NCBI GenBank assembly: GCA_004123355.1
Contig: SCHM01000002.1
Location: 7,351,569-7,415,568 of the forward strand
DNA length: 64,000 nt
Source: Amphirosellinia nigrospora
Taxonomy: Eukaryota > Ascomycota > Sordariomycetes > Xylariales > Xylariaceae
Reading direction: 5' to 3'
Shown here one piece after another: positions 46,906-58,576 of this stretch. Every line of letters begins with the position of its first letter. The stretch's first letter is position 1. The notes below the pieces were generated by a model. It worked only from the letters and a program-made list of their open reading frames with translations, was not told the origin of the DNA and did no database searches. A program made the translations under genes and the position numbers.

Positions 46906-47762
46906 TCATACACTTAATGTCCCCTTCGTACTCGGGACCTCGCCCTCCTTACCAGGGATTCGCGTCGTCGCATTGCGGATGGCGACAGCGAGAGCCTTGA
47001 AGGCGCTCTCGGCGCGTGGTGGTCGTTCTCTCGCCACGGAGGCAGTCGACGTGCAGCGTGATGCGCGAGGCCTGCGCGAAGCTCTGGAAGCAATGCGGCA
47101 GCATCTCGGTACTCAAGTCGCCGATCTTCTCGCGCTTGAGGCCGAGGTCCACCACGCAGAAGGGCCGGTTCGAGAGGTCGACGACGGCCCGCGATAGGGC
47201 CTCGTCCAGCGGCGCATAGGCGGATCCGAAGCGCGCCAGGCCCGCGCCGAGCCGCGCCGATGCGAATGCGTAGCCTAGCGCCAGAAGCACCGTCTTCGGC
47301 CGTGTGGTGGTCGTCGACTGTAGCCATGTCAGCATTTCTTGCTTCCTCGAGTTGTTGATCTTGAGCCTTTGCCCCTCTCCTCCCTCTCGGGGTTTCCGTC
47401 TTAATAGCTTGCTCTTAGCAGCTAAGCCTAACACACCGCAATAGATTGAAGAAAGCAGCGGCCAAGAAAGCGAGGATTATAAACTTACTGTGCAAATCGC
47501 CCTTGCACGCCAGCACAAGACTCCAGCCGGCATGTTTTGACAGCGCATGCAACATGTGGTCTAGGAAGCCGATGCCCGTGTTGATGCTGATCGTCTGAGA
47601 TTTGCTAGCTTGGCTGGCGTGACCGTCCTCCATCGCAGCCTTCAACCGCGCATCTGTCTCGGGCGGGAACTCGCCCCCGTCTAGGTTCAGCGCGAGCTGG
47701 ATCTTGGTCTCGTTGGTGTCCCGAGCAAGAGCCGCCCAGCGAGGTTTCGTCACAGACCCCAT
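46906..47762 (-). CDS. HIS3: Imidazoleglycerol-phosphate dehydratase
   Basis: This enzyme (EC 4.2.1.19) dehydrates imidazoleglycerol phosphate in histidine synthesis. Exon 1 (47489-47762) starts [20 protein letters not shown] and contains the signature [18 protein letters not shown]. The intron of 171 bp (GTAAGT, GCTACAG) is long for this window. Exon 2 (46906-47317) starts DDHHTAED, one of the two His-rich metal-binding motifs, then [60 protein letters not shown] and the second His motif ENDHH, followed by [20 protein letters not shown]. Frame changes lie near 47300, 47035 and 47015. Stop is TGA at 46906-46908 after KGTLSV. I found no TGACTCA site in the ~240 bp upstream. Confidence 0.94.
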
Positions 47763-48708
47763 TGCCAAGTTCTGATACGGCTTACACAGTATAGATGTAA
47801 TTTTATTAATTATTCTTATATTTCCCGCTTCAAGGGTAGGAGGCTATGCGCTTCGGCAAATGATGCGCGGGGCTCGCTTTGTAAATATCGATAAATTTTC
47901 CTGGAATGGGAGACTAGTTGCATCTTCCGATGGCAACTTTTTTGAGGCACAATGCCGAACATCGGTGTCCATATATATACATACTAACCATGCTGGACCA
48001 CAACCGACCAACCAGCGAACGTCATTTCGAAACGAATCCAAGCACCAACCTCACAGCAGTACTCACAGCTTAACGGATGGCAATAATCATTCAATGTCTG
48101 ATTTTTTAAGGCTAAATATATTCACAATTTCATTAATACGGAACTTGTATTTAATTGTTGTCACATGCTTATTATTCGTTCATCAAAAGTGGCGACTTCC
48201 CAGGAAGTCGCCCCCAGGCAACTCAAAATGTTGAGCCCTAAAGTCTGACTTCTAATACTTTCATGTTTAATTTTTAAGATATACCTGGCTTAAGTACGTT
48301 GAAAAAGATTGTTATCATATTCTCGCTACTAAAATCGGCGAATTGATACAATAGTTTGACGATTAATTTGATTTAGGTTTTGTTGATTGTGAAGTCACAT
48401 GCATCTCAGAACGCCGGCTCAGTCGGGCTCCGGAATGCTGTGTGTATAATGCTGTGTCTACTAGTTTAGCTGAGGGTTCGTTCTCAATAGTGATAGCCAA
48501 GTTGTTTCTTGAAGCTGAGGAGGGCAAGCCAAATAGATTTGGGGTATAGATGGAATGCAAGCAACGATACTCTATTGAATACGTCGCTTGCCTTCAGTCA
48601 GGCCTCTGCTTCGATATAGCAATAGTAGCAACCGGCTCGGGATACGCACGTATATTACCATTTTTGCTTTAGTAAAAGGAGATATGACTTCGTGATGCGT
48701 CGGCATGT
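47763..48708. other. Intergenic, AT-rich
   Basis: This contains the HIS3 promoter and the 3' flank of the CMD-like gene. It is AT-rich, especially 48080-48360. No gene is supported. Confidence 0.4.
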
Positions 48709-49671
48709 TTAAACATCCGTGACGTCTGAAACACGCGGTACCTCAAGCGTCTTGCCACCATGTGCTGCCACGCTTTCGATGACTTTGTGGATAGCCTCAA
48801 CCTCTTCAAGCTCCATGCCCATCCGCAAACAAGCGCGCAGATGCCAGTAGGTCGGCCCACGTAAATTTTGCGTCATGACGGCGGCAAGGATTACAAGCTC
48901 TGTCTCCTGAATGTCTAGGGTCCGATGGTCGGATAAGAAGAGCCCGTATACCACATTTTTCGAGATCCACTCTACGCGGCAAATAAATGTTAGTTGGTGG
49001 TATATGATACTAGAGTCGCTAGTAAAGACGGCCAGGAAGATACTCACCAATATCTCGATGGGCAGTCATCGTTTTGGCAACATCGCCCGGCTCGCCTTTG
49101 TATATCACCTTTAGGGCGTTGAATGCGCGTTCCGTGTTAGCGGGTCCTATCTGCCAGTCTTCCCTATGGAGCGTTAACGCGAGTATCATGATGTGGTCGC
49201 AAGCCTGATATGATCGAGGAGGCAGAGAGAGATATTATTAATTCAACGGTCGCGTACCTCGAGCAGGAATGCTCCTGGTCCTCTGGTTGCTCGACCTCGG
49301 AAATCGCCATCACGGCTTCGATAACGGCGGGGATTCCATTGAGAATAATGCACTTAACCATCGCCTCCCTAATGCGTTTGACTAGAGCCTGACGTTGGGG
49401 TGAGGTCTGATACTGAGGCTGGGCGACGAGATGCTCATATAGCCGCCCGGCGAGCTTTTGCTGCCCGCTACTAATAAGGGATGCGATCTTTTCCACAAGG
49501 TGATCACGTTAGTGAATAGTCCTCGACGGAATTAAGGAATGATCCTTACCCCGGTCAGATACCAGCCGTGTTCCCGGAAGCGTGGGGGAAATTAGCTTCA
49601 GCATTATGAAATAGGGCGAGGAGAGAGTCTGGCTGTAAGCTTTTAGAGATATACGAGGTACTCTTCTCCAT
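48709..49671 (-). CDS. AhpD/carboxymuconolactone-decarboxylase-like fungal protein
   Basis: Helical AhpD/CMD-fold proteins are often redox or decarboxylase enzymes. I start at 49671 (MEKSTSYISKSLQPDSLLAL). After an intron near 49490-49548 comes SSGQQKLAGRLYEHLVAQPQ, RQALVKRIREAMVKCIILNG, IPAVIEAVMAISEVEQPED, then an exon with EDWQIGPANTERAFNALKVI and DVAKTMTAHRDI. The last exon (after a GCCGCGTAG acceptor near 48971) gives EWISKNVVYGLFLSDHRTLD, ETELVILAAVMTQNLRGPTY and WHLRACLRMGMELEEVEAIH. I recall this arrangement from many filamentous fungi. The CxxC of true AhpD is absent; the central Cys is in KCIILNG. Frameshifts near 49560-49590 and 49180-49200. Substrate unknown. Confidence 0.8.
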
Positions 49672-51080
49672 AATTATTATTGTACAATTATTGAAGTATC
49701 ACAGTTAGGTAGGTGTGTTTAGCAAGTTCGTCGGTGAATGGCTGATATACCCTCACACTACGACTGCATAGCGAGATAGGATGTTAAAAGTAAGGCACTG
49801 AGAACAGACGGGTCATAAAATACTGCGGAAACGGGGAAATATGCAATATAAATGAGAATAAGCCACCTTATACTTTATAATAAGCTGGCTGAGGAATAAA
49901 TTTCACCTATCCCTTGCTGTCTCTATATTCTGCAGTGACATTTTCCATGGGAAATAGAATAAAATTCTATTTTATTTTTGAATGTCTCTAACGTTTCATA
50001 ACTCTCACTTGAATTACTTCAATTTCTACTAACTTACCCTTATGTTCTAGTATGTAATAGTCAAAACTACCTAGATGTTCACTCAGTTCCAAAGACTGAT
50101 ATCCCTACACAAGCTACCAGACATTATTAACTCATAGTCTTTTCATGCTATGCCACACGAATCAGTCACGAGTCAGCCATAGGACATAACCACAGGAGTC
50201 CTGGAAGGTCCTGGAAGGCCGGTATCACTCCGATCATTTTCGTAGGCTAAGACATACCTATATTGGCTCAATAACATTGGTTAGAATAGCCTCAACGCCT
50301 CTCGGGGAGTCTACTTTCGGAAATTTGCGAGGAAGTAAAGGTCCTAGAATTCGTCTCTATAAATTGAGGTCATGGGGGTTACATTAAAGTCAGAATTAGG
50401 AAACCAGAGCCCCTAGAGACAAAGAGATTATTAGCTGAATTGAACTCCAAATTCCAAGTACTTAAATACAACCCTTGTCGCGTGTTACTAGTGGAATATC
50501 TATACGATTTGGGGTTTTGATTATAGACTATATCAGCCGAATCCCAGCGGTCTTTAGCTCTATTGCGGCGTTTCTTCCACTGAAGCTCCGGCAAGGAATT
50601 CATAAATGCCGTATTCCTGGCTCGGTCTCCCAATGAGCTTATATTATTTCCCTTTATCTGTAAAATATGAACGCGAACGGGCGATTCATTTTGAAAACTT
50701 TAGTTGTAGCCCATGGGCACCAGTCCAAGTCAATCTGACCACGTGACGATAAGTACCTAAGTAAAGGTATCATTTGCACCCTGCCAAATTGTTTGAGCGC
50801 TGTCCAAGAGTCCTAACCTTGTGTGCTTGTACGTTCCCAGGAAAATTGAATACTTTTCGCATTCAATTCAAATCTTTATAGGCAACTTAATGCTTGTAAT
50901 TATTTATAAGCCGATTGGCAGGCTCCACCTCGTCTTCTAGAGGTACCCACAGAAGCCCCGCCTGCTATCGATAACCATACCTGCCCCAAAATATTTTCTA
51001 GAGCTTCAACCATCATCCAGTCACGACAATCCCCATCGCTCGTGCTACCACGGCTGCGGACACGCATACACACACACACC
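49672..51080. other. Intergenic, AT-rich
   Basis: 1.4 kb, strongly AT-rich at 49850-50130. An 84-codon ORF on the minus strand (50379-50633) has no family motif. A CA-repeat (51068-51080) abuts the LOC1 start. Confidence 0.4.
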
Positions 51081-51734
51081 ATGGCGCCGCAAAGGACGAA
51101 AACGATCAAGAACAAACATGCAGCGAACAAGTCCGGAATTGGCGCGAGCAAGTCTTCCAAGTCCGGCTCTTCAGATGGCGTGTCCAAGTCCAAGAAGAAA
51201 CCCACAGCCGCACCTTTGGCGAAGCAGATGAAGGGTCGAACAATGGCCGATCTGCTCAAGAAGAAGAAGAAAAAGATTTACACCGAGAAGGAGCTGGGGA
51301 TACCGCAGTTAAACATGATTACACCCATTGGCGTCACAAAACCAAAGGGCAAGAAGAAGGGAAAGGTTTTGTGGATGATAAGGTGCGTTGACATTGAACT
51401 GTCCTACTTTTACGCATGGTAGGCATGTAAGCTTACGACTATGGAATAGGAGAGCATGAGCACCATTCTTGCCATGGTGCAGGCCGACAAAGAAGGCCAA
51501 ATTGAGTCCAAGATGATAAAAGCGCGACAAATGGAGGAGATCCGCGAAGCGCGCCGCGTCGAGTCGGAGAAGAAAGAGGCAGACAAGAAGGCCAAGCTTG
51601 ACGAGACGAAAGAGTCGCTGCGAAAGAAGAGGAAACGGAGCAAGACGTTCGGCGACGAGGATAAAGATGTTATCTCGGATGCCGTATCTGCGGGCACGAA
51701 CGTGAAGTCTAAGAAGAGGGTGGCTTTCGCATGA
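51081..51734 (+). CDS. LOC1: 60S ribosome assembly/export protein Loc1
   Basis: Loc1 is a nucleolar RNA-binding protein for 60S assembly; in yeast it also takes part in ASH1 mRNA localisation. Exon 1 (51081-51382) gives [20 protein letters not shown], a Ser/Lys stretch, [20 protein letters not shown] and [25 protein letters not shown] run at 51367-51370 seems one T short; with it the exon ends GKVFVDDK before GTGCGT. The 67-bp intron ends in AATAG, and exon 2 (51450-51734) gives [20 protein letters not shown], a Lys/Glu-rich coil and SKKRVAFA. Very basic, no membrane segment, family length about 190 aa. Confidence 0.92.
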
Positions 51735-52753
51735 AAATGGTTATATCTGGGCATTCAATGGAGTTCATGGTGTTTGTGTAAATGTATTCGTCTTGAGTGG
51801 ATGGAAGTTGATCCTTCTACGAGATCTTATGATACCCAACAAAGATTATCGAACTCACTCACCTGCCTTGGGTCGCTTCTGAAGGACATCGAGGGCGCTT
51901 CTAGGATTTACATCATGCAGAGTCCGTTCTTATGTCATAATATGCGCGCGGTGAGTGTAACTTACAACTGTCCCGTTCTATGTATAGGTGTTCCTCGACA
52001 AGATCTAGTCCGTTTAAGGATCCTGGGAAATATGTACAGTATCTAAATAATGCACACAGAGTGTTATAGCATCTGACAATTCCAAGAATAGGGATGAAAC
52101 AATACGTCATTCGCTCGTAGCTAGTGAATGATCTTCTATGTATTTTAGATTAACGTTTGGGCGGATGTTTTTTAAACATTAAATTTATCACTCCAGACAC
52201 ACATCACATTATTATGTGATTCTTTATATAACTCGACTAGACGTGTCTTCTGCTCAAGTGAGGATCAGCCATCATAGCCTGGGTAGTTAAGTAGTCTTAG
52301 GTATTTAGCGTGGCATGATCCTACTACAGTATAATGCTAAAACCAACTGTCTGTACACTGTTCGTATTGTAGGAAAAATCCGCTTAAATTGGGTTGTTTT
52401 AAGGTTGTTCGGGTCTTACGCTGTCTCGAGTTGCTCCAGCACTAGAAAATGTAGATGATCTTTAATGGCACATAATGGGGCGATTGAGTTGATACCTGCC
52501 GATCATGACGCACATGGTACCCTCAACTACCAGTTGAGATGAGGAAGAGCAGCAGTGGTAAATGAACCGATCCACCTGCTCCAGGGTGTGCAACTGTTGG
52601 TTCATTGTTTAGACGTTTCAAGGAAAACACCCGGCATGATAGTGGACGCCTTGCCCAAATGAATTATAGACTATCTACATATACACTTAACCCACGATAA
52701 TACGATATCTTACAGTCTCAAGTTTATGAGTGAGGGAAAGCTCGCGTACGACA

Positions 52754-52801
52754 CACGTTCACGTTCACGTTCACGTTCACGTTTGCGTACACGTGCACGT
52801 G
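52754..52801. repeat. Hexamer repeat with E-boxes
   Basis: Eight 6-bp units in register: five CACGTT, one TGCGTA and two CACGTG. The two CACGTG units are perfect E-box palindromes. It lies in a long intergenic region. Confidence 0.85.
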
Positions 52802-53141
52802 GATGGCAGAGAATTGGGACGTGTTATCGCGGTTAGACTCTCCTAAACCAGTTCTGCCTGATAAAATACGAGATTTCGACGTCTCGTATCGGGTGCATGC
52901 AATTATCCTCCACGCCAAGACCTTACTATGCTGCCGGACGCTCCTCCACTGTGTCGTGATCAGGAGAGCAGAGCTCGCAAGGCCACGGCTGCATAATTTC
53001 ATACGATTCATTCTTAGACAAAGACTGGAACCAAGAACAGAGAGAAATATTGGAGACATTAGGCCCTGCCGTTTGCCTTTGGTATGTTCCCTATATCGAT
53101 CGCAACACGCAAGCACAACGCAAGCTTTCTTTTATTCACGT

Positions 53142-53159
53142 ACACTACCTAGGTAGTGT
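53142..53159. repeat. 18-bp perfect palindrome with CCTAGG core
   Basis: ACACTACCTAGGTAGTGT equals its reverse complement and shares its ACTACCTAGGTAGT-like core with the palindrome at 5133-5150. Confidence 0.8.
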
Positions 53160-53949
53160 CGAGAGATGGACAAGGAGGCCCTGGTAGATAGCCTTGGTAA
53201 TGGTTGCACCATATTGATGAAAAGGGCAGGGCGCCATCGTCTGATTGGACGCCTGAATCAAGCATAGAAGTGGCGCGCACGCTAACTCTCCCACCAAGCG
53301 AAATGAGCTCTCTGGATCTGCCCCGAATACCTAACCAACTGCAACCACTCCAGGTCCTGTCCAGGCACTATCTGCTAGCCTCCGATACTAGTGCAGTGCG
53401 TGGTAGGTTCTGGGTAGGTTCTGGGAGCCACTACTGTAGATGGTAGGTTAGGTGTATGTCAGGCATATGTAGGCACTAAGCCTACTATGTCAGGCCCTCC
53501 CGGGGCTCGACACAACAGTGTCCCACTGTTTGCCCTTGGAAGGGGCCAAAGGGCCGCTGGCTCATTTTAAAATTGCTGCTATATTGGGGCAGATGTTATT
53601 ATTATTACATTATACTGAGACGCAGTCTCCCTCTGCCCTCCTTCTTCTCCCTTCCTCGTCTGCCCTCGAGGTGTGGATGTCAGGTACGAGACCCCGCCGG
53701 CGACAACAACAGCGATGAGGAACAGCAGCGTCGACGAACACAGCGACGAGACGAGACGAGAATAGAGAGCGGCTGCATGTTTATGATAATGGAACCCCGC
53801 ACGATCGGCAACCTAGCGCATTCGTTATCCCCAAGTCAGGCCCAAGTGCCAGCGAGTCAGCACAGCGAGTCAGCGTACTCCGCCCCGATCCCGAACATCT
53901 CTGTCGAGAGACACCTCGTATTCCCCTTATACACCGCCACGCAAGCGCG

Positions 53950-54012
53950 ATGACCGATCAGGTTTCCGGGTCTTCACTCCCTCAGACCCGGGACCTCGGC
54001 CAGCAGGAGCAG

Positions 54013-54044
<32 letters not shown>

Positions 54045-55695
54045 GCAGGAAGAAGATCAGGATCAACATCGCCGACACACCCACCCTCATTTTCGCAACG
54101 TGCAATCTTCGCACTACCACAACTACAATCATAACCATAACCACAACCACCAGCACCTCTATCACGTTCGTTCTCAGAGAAACAGCAGCCCTCACCAGCG
54201 TGACACTTCGACTGAGAATGCGGACAACGCTTCGGATGTCGTCGTCATCGTTGAGACCATCTCTGTTCTCCAAATAACGGACGTGACTGGTGCGACTATA
54301 ATTACAACCCTACCACACGATTACCCTACTACTGCGTCTGTGACGACTGATAGTCAGCCGGAGTCAACTGTCGCCAGCAGCACTGAACAGCCCTCGTCGA
54401 CGGACACAGACCTTCCGCACACGACTTAACTAGCAGCCGTAGCGACGACGGAAATGGTGTTACACACCCGTCATCATCTTCTTCTTCGTCAACCATAGAA
54501 GACTCGACTGTGACATCTTCGGGATCTTCTATGCCTACCTCGTTTCCCACATTATCTTATGTGTCCATTACAGCCACTCCTTTGTCCACGGCCCCCGTCT
54601 TTCCTTCAATAAGTGGCCTGTCTAATTCTAGTGAGTACAACTGAGTTCCTGAATGCGTTCGGACTGGACTAACACCATGCAGCGTTTTCGTCTTCGGCTT
54701 TCACCAATTCTAGTGCTTCTTCACATTCATTTACTACTACAGACGAAGGTAACTTTTCAGTCTTGGGCGGCGCAACTGGTTCGCGCTCTAAAACATCATC
54801 ACATCCTTCAGCGTCGTTATTTACGCAATCGCCATTCGGGACGTCGACGTCCGAATCCTCTTCGAGTGTAACCTCCACATCCCTCACTGGCACTGTCAGG
54901 CCGGAAATTACTACAGCCAGCGGGGGCGATGGAATAGGCTCGCCTGCTGGCACAGCTAACGGTGATGGCTCTACTCCGTCCTCCGCGCTGGCTCTGGTGC
55001 GGATTCAGGTAATGTATCAGCAGCGACTATTGCCGGAAGTGTGGTTGGAGCGATCTCTGGGCTTGCTATCATCCTCCTTCTTGCTGCGGTAATCTTGAGA
55101 TGGAAGAGCGCAAATCTAGCATGAAGCTTATACAAGAGTCTGGAAATGACAGAGGGTACGGTGCTATGACAACTGGGGAGGTGGAGGTGCTCCTAGTGGT
55201 GGTGGCATGTCCGAACAGCGACGGCCGATCCCGTTCGCTATTCCAGCAGCGCTGGCCAACCTAACAAGCCAAAGTCGCTTTTCGAGGAGTACGGTATCGT
55301 CTGAGGGGGCCGAAAGGGGGTTTACGAAGGTTTCCGGCCGGAAGTTGCCACCTGTCTTGCAATTTGGTGGTGATGGCTACACAGATCCGAGAGCAACTAT
55401 GATGAGCGACCAATCGATTGATTATCGAGCTTCACAGAATTTCTTCGGAGAAGCGGCTTTATCCAGATTAGCTGTCGGTTCTCCCATGTTACAGGAGACT
55501 AGTGCTCCAGTTTATCATGCTAGCCCGGCTCGGACTGCGGTTGCGACGCCGGGTCCATTCAGTGATCCGTTTTCCGACGACAATCGTGTAGATTCCCCGA
55601 TACTGCCTCCGGACCCGTTAGGACGTTCCCATCTACGACAGGACAGGTCGACGCGCTCCCACGGATCCTTATCCAGGTTTACCGAAGATCTTTGA
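53950..55695 (+). CDS. Fungal single-pass membrane protein with polyQ and His/Asn runs
   Basis: The N-terminus (MTDQVSGSSLPQTRDLGQQ) is followed by a poly-Gln tract and a His/Asn-rich run (YNHNHNHNHQHLYH). VVVIVETISVLQITDVTGAT starts a Ser/Thr-rich region of ~250 residues, interrupted by an intron at about 54632-54682 (GTGAGT, CATGCAG). One TM helix, VVGAISGLAIILLAAVILRW, ends with a basic stop-transfer. The cytosolic tail includes MTTG, a Gly run, then MSEQRRPIPFAIPAALANL, SGRKLPPVLQFGGDGYTDPR and SHGSLSRFTEDL at the stop. From memory, similar tails are conserved in sordariomycete proteins of unknown function. The Ser/Thr-rich ectodomain plus one TM resembles wall-stress sensors, but no WSC domain or cleavable signal is seen. 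Frame changes near 54430, 55000, 55110-55125 and 55165. Confidence 0.75.
54009..54050 (+). repeat. CAG/CAA repeat (polyQ)
   Basis: A run of CAG and CAA codons inside the membrane-protein gene encodes about 13 Gln. Confidence 0.85.
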
Positions 55696-58044
55696 GACCA
55701 GCATCTCCGAGGGGTGCTGCTTCTATGCTGACAGTGTCTATGCTCCCAATTAGCATACTGACATGAATCCAACACTTTTATTTGGAAAAAAGTTTCATCG
55801 CAAATAGGCGGGATTAGAGAGCAAGCTTCGCACTCTAGCTCTGGTTTAAAGAATCGATTTCTTGTATATAATCAAATCAAACCTTCGAACGGACAAAGCA
55901 TCAAAGATCAGCCAGTTGAGACAGCATGATCTACGGACCTCTAATCTATTCAAATAATGCTCCGGGCATCTACCGTTTGACTGATGAAGTCTTGTGTCGC
56001 GGTCTGCGCATGGTCTCTTCACATTACCTCGGCAGTCGCCGTGGACAGGTGATATGAATTTGGAGAAACATCGCACCGGTCTAGAGAACCTTGTGTTGTG
56101 ATGAGTTACGGTAACGAGTAAGATATGGTACGAAATATTTGGGTAGTTTTATAGGCTTCAAAGGGCGTTATTTTCACTTATGATAGAAGTTGGGGCGTCG
56201 AAGAGGTGCCGGACAACAACGGCAGCATGAGACGGATGTGAAACTCGACGTGACATGGATCATATGGACAGGCTCCAAGATCCCCATCGCTTTGGCTTTG
56301 GCCTTGCGGGATAAACTCTTGCTGCAGCACATATGCTTATCACTTTGATTGTGCCGCCAGGCTGGCAATAACTGTATCCGCCAAGGAATCGAATGACTTC
56401 TCAAATTGAGGCCGCTCGTGGATGTCTGAGATTTATCCCCCCAAGTAAGTGCCTTGACCCCGCGACAGCCACCGTGATACCTGAAACACGGAAGTCTGCT
56501 CGTTGAACTGGCCATTGCGTCAGTTGGTGTAGCCTACTGGATATGTGGCGGAATTCCGGTAAATTCGTATACTAAGTAAACCGTTGAGAGTACCTCGATA
56601 TCCCCACTCATTCATGATCTGATAATTGTCCGTCCTATGGATTGTCACTTGATTTTGATGGCGAAGGCTCAGTGAAGCCAGCGCTAATAGTGTACATTGA
56701 GAGTAGAGTGGAGTTAAATGCATGTACAGGAGATCCTAAACGCCGCCGGCGTGCGTGCAGTGCCTCTTTACAGTTGCAATCAACATACCGAGCACCGCAT
56801 TGAACTAACGATAATTGTTGTGCCACTTATCTACAAAGATGACGATCAAGTGAGTAATCATTCATTCGTCTGTTCTCTCAACGCTGCCATGTTTTATCAA
56901 GGCAGCCTGTGCATGGGGATTAGGCAAATCGCCAAGTGCACGGTTTCTAACTGCCTCACGACATTGAAGGGAGGAATGGCTGGGGGAAGGGAAGGGAGAC
57001 CAGGTCCTGGAACATTGTCACCCACACCTGCGGAAGTCTTGGCGTATAACTGGCTAAGGGTTGATCCTCCTGCGTTAAATGTGAAGAACAGGTAAAGCAA
57101 GGAGAAGGCAGCATATCGATGACCACGAATATCTTACAAGGCTTATACTCTCAATAATTTGTCAGGCTTTGCAGAGGCGCGCAGTATAGATACATAATTG
57201 CTCACTCGGACGACAAGCTGCTAGTCCGATGCTTCCATAGGTACCTCCATGCTGCTGTAATAACGTAATGATAGCTTCAATGCCAGTCATTACTTATCTA
57301 GTATGACAAGCCCACTTATGATTGCCGTCCGTGCTTCAAGGAGTCACGGTACGACGCAAATGGGCGTGCCCCTTACAGTAGGCTCGGTAAATTGTACAGG
57401 ACCCAGCCTTTTGTCGTCTATATCAGGCACCATTATAAGGGTAACAAATCAATGTGATTCGCCTGGTAGATGCGTAGCACCGTGTCATTGTCAGAATAAC
57501 GAGTTTCGAAGTCCATTGAGGGCCGGGAGTTCCCAAGTGCGCAAGGGCACGCTATCATGATCCTCATACTCTTTCGATGTCTATACTATATAGTGTGTAG
57601 CTTCACGACAAATTCTACGAATAACTGTGTGGAAGCTTGGAAAGGGCTGTAATAGAAATAAATCGTGATTGTGGCTTTTTCTTTGCATACTTTAGTCCTT
57701 CGATGCCGCAATCAACTAAGCATGGTCTTTTAATAGTTGCTCAGTTGCGGCCGCCTTGCCGTCGCCCAATAATAGGTACAGAGATCCGAGTACGAGCGCA
57801 AGTTGTTAGTTACCTTCACGGCGTCTAACCCGCTCAGCCCCTCTCGCCTATGTTACCGAACGAATAGGCAATCTGCTTCACGTTACAACTAGCCCACGTT
57901 TTATTCTAATCTAGACCAGAAACCTCTCTACGCAAGTACAGAGCATGCAGTGTACCCAGTGAGCTCCATGGTAATGTAATGTAAGTGAGGTACCTGTTTG
58001 TGAGCGAACGTTGCCGCTGAGGTATGATTGGCACCACTCCCAGG

Positions 58045-58070
58045 TACATACATACATACATACATACATG
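58045..58070. repeat. (TACA)n microsatellite
   Basis: Six tandem TACA units, the last followed by TG, upstream of the transcription factor gene. Confidence 0.85.
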
Positions 58071-58496
58071 CACGTGCGGGATCTAAAGATATCAGCATAA
58101 GGTAGTGTGGTGTTAGTTGTAGCTTAAGACCGAATCCCACGTGTGGCTCAAGTTGTCTCAATACTTTTAATGTACCGAGGCGAACGCTTCTTTATATTTT
58201 ATCCCCTTAGTCTTACTCGACCCTCCGTAATATCTTACGTACGGATGCTAGTAGTCTAGCTCGTTGACCTCCCCAACACGCGCTAATCATTAATTTGAAG
58301 AACCCCTCGCATATCCATGTAATCCCTCTCCTTCCTTCGCTTTACTTTCCTACGCCTACTCCCGCAAACCAGAACCAAAACCACGACCGCGACTTGGCTT
58401 ATCTCCGCCGCCATCCGCCGTATCCGCAACAGAGAGCAGCATCATCTGGGTGTGCTCCCAAAACAGGCACTTCGAAGCCACAATCGCCTCAACGAG

Positions 58497-58498
<2 letters not shown>

Positions 58499-58536
<38 letters not shown>
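58499..58536. repeat. (CGA)n microsatellite in the transcription-factor leader
   Basis: About eleven CGA units run into GGCGGCGG. It ends about 40 bp before the likely start codon at 58577. The frame of the start codon is closed by TAG at 58550-58552, so the repeat is not translated as an N-terminal extension. Confidence 0.8.
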
Positions 58537-58538
<2 letters not shown>

Positions 58539-58576
58539 AACAAGGATTGTAGACCGACACGTGCATTCAAGACATC

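Larger units (their letters stand above)
51735..53949. other. Intergenic, 2.2 kb with repeats
   Basis: No gene is supported. It holds the hexamer repeat at 52754-52801, the palindrome at 53142-53159 and a GGTAGGTTCTG direct duplication near 53400-53425. An ORF at 52803-53156 (+) has no family motif. The last few hundred bases are the leader of the next gene. Confidence 0.45.
55696..58576. other. Intergenic, 2.9 kb with microsatellites
   Basis: No gene is supported; ORFs such as 56718-57095 have no motif. (TACA)n lies at 58045-58070 and (CGA)n at 58499-58536. The last 300 bases are a pyrimidine-rich leader of the transcription factor gene. Confidence 0.45.

Noticed and set aside
47763-48000. 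Cross-pathway control (TGACTCA) site upstream of HIS3
   Set aside because: The motif was not found in the proximal promoter on either strand.
58295-58552. ORF with poly-Arg run before the transcription factor
   Set aside because: It is a translation of the CGA microsatellite and closes before the real start.
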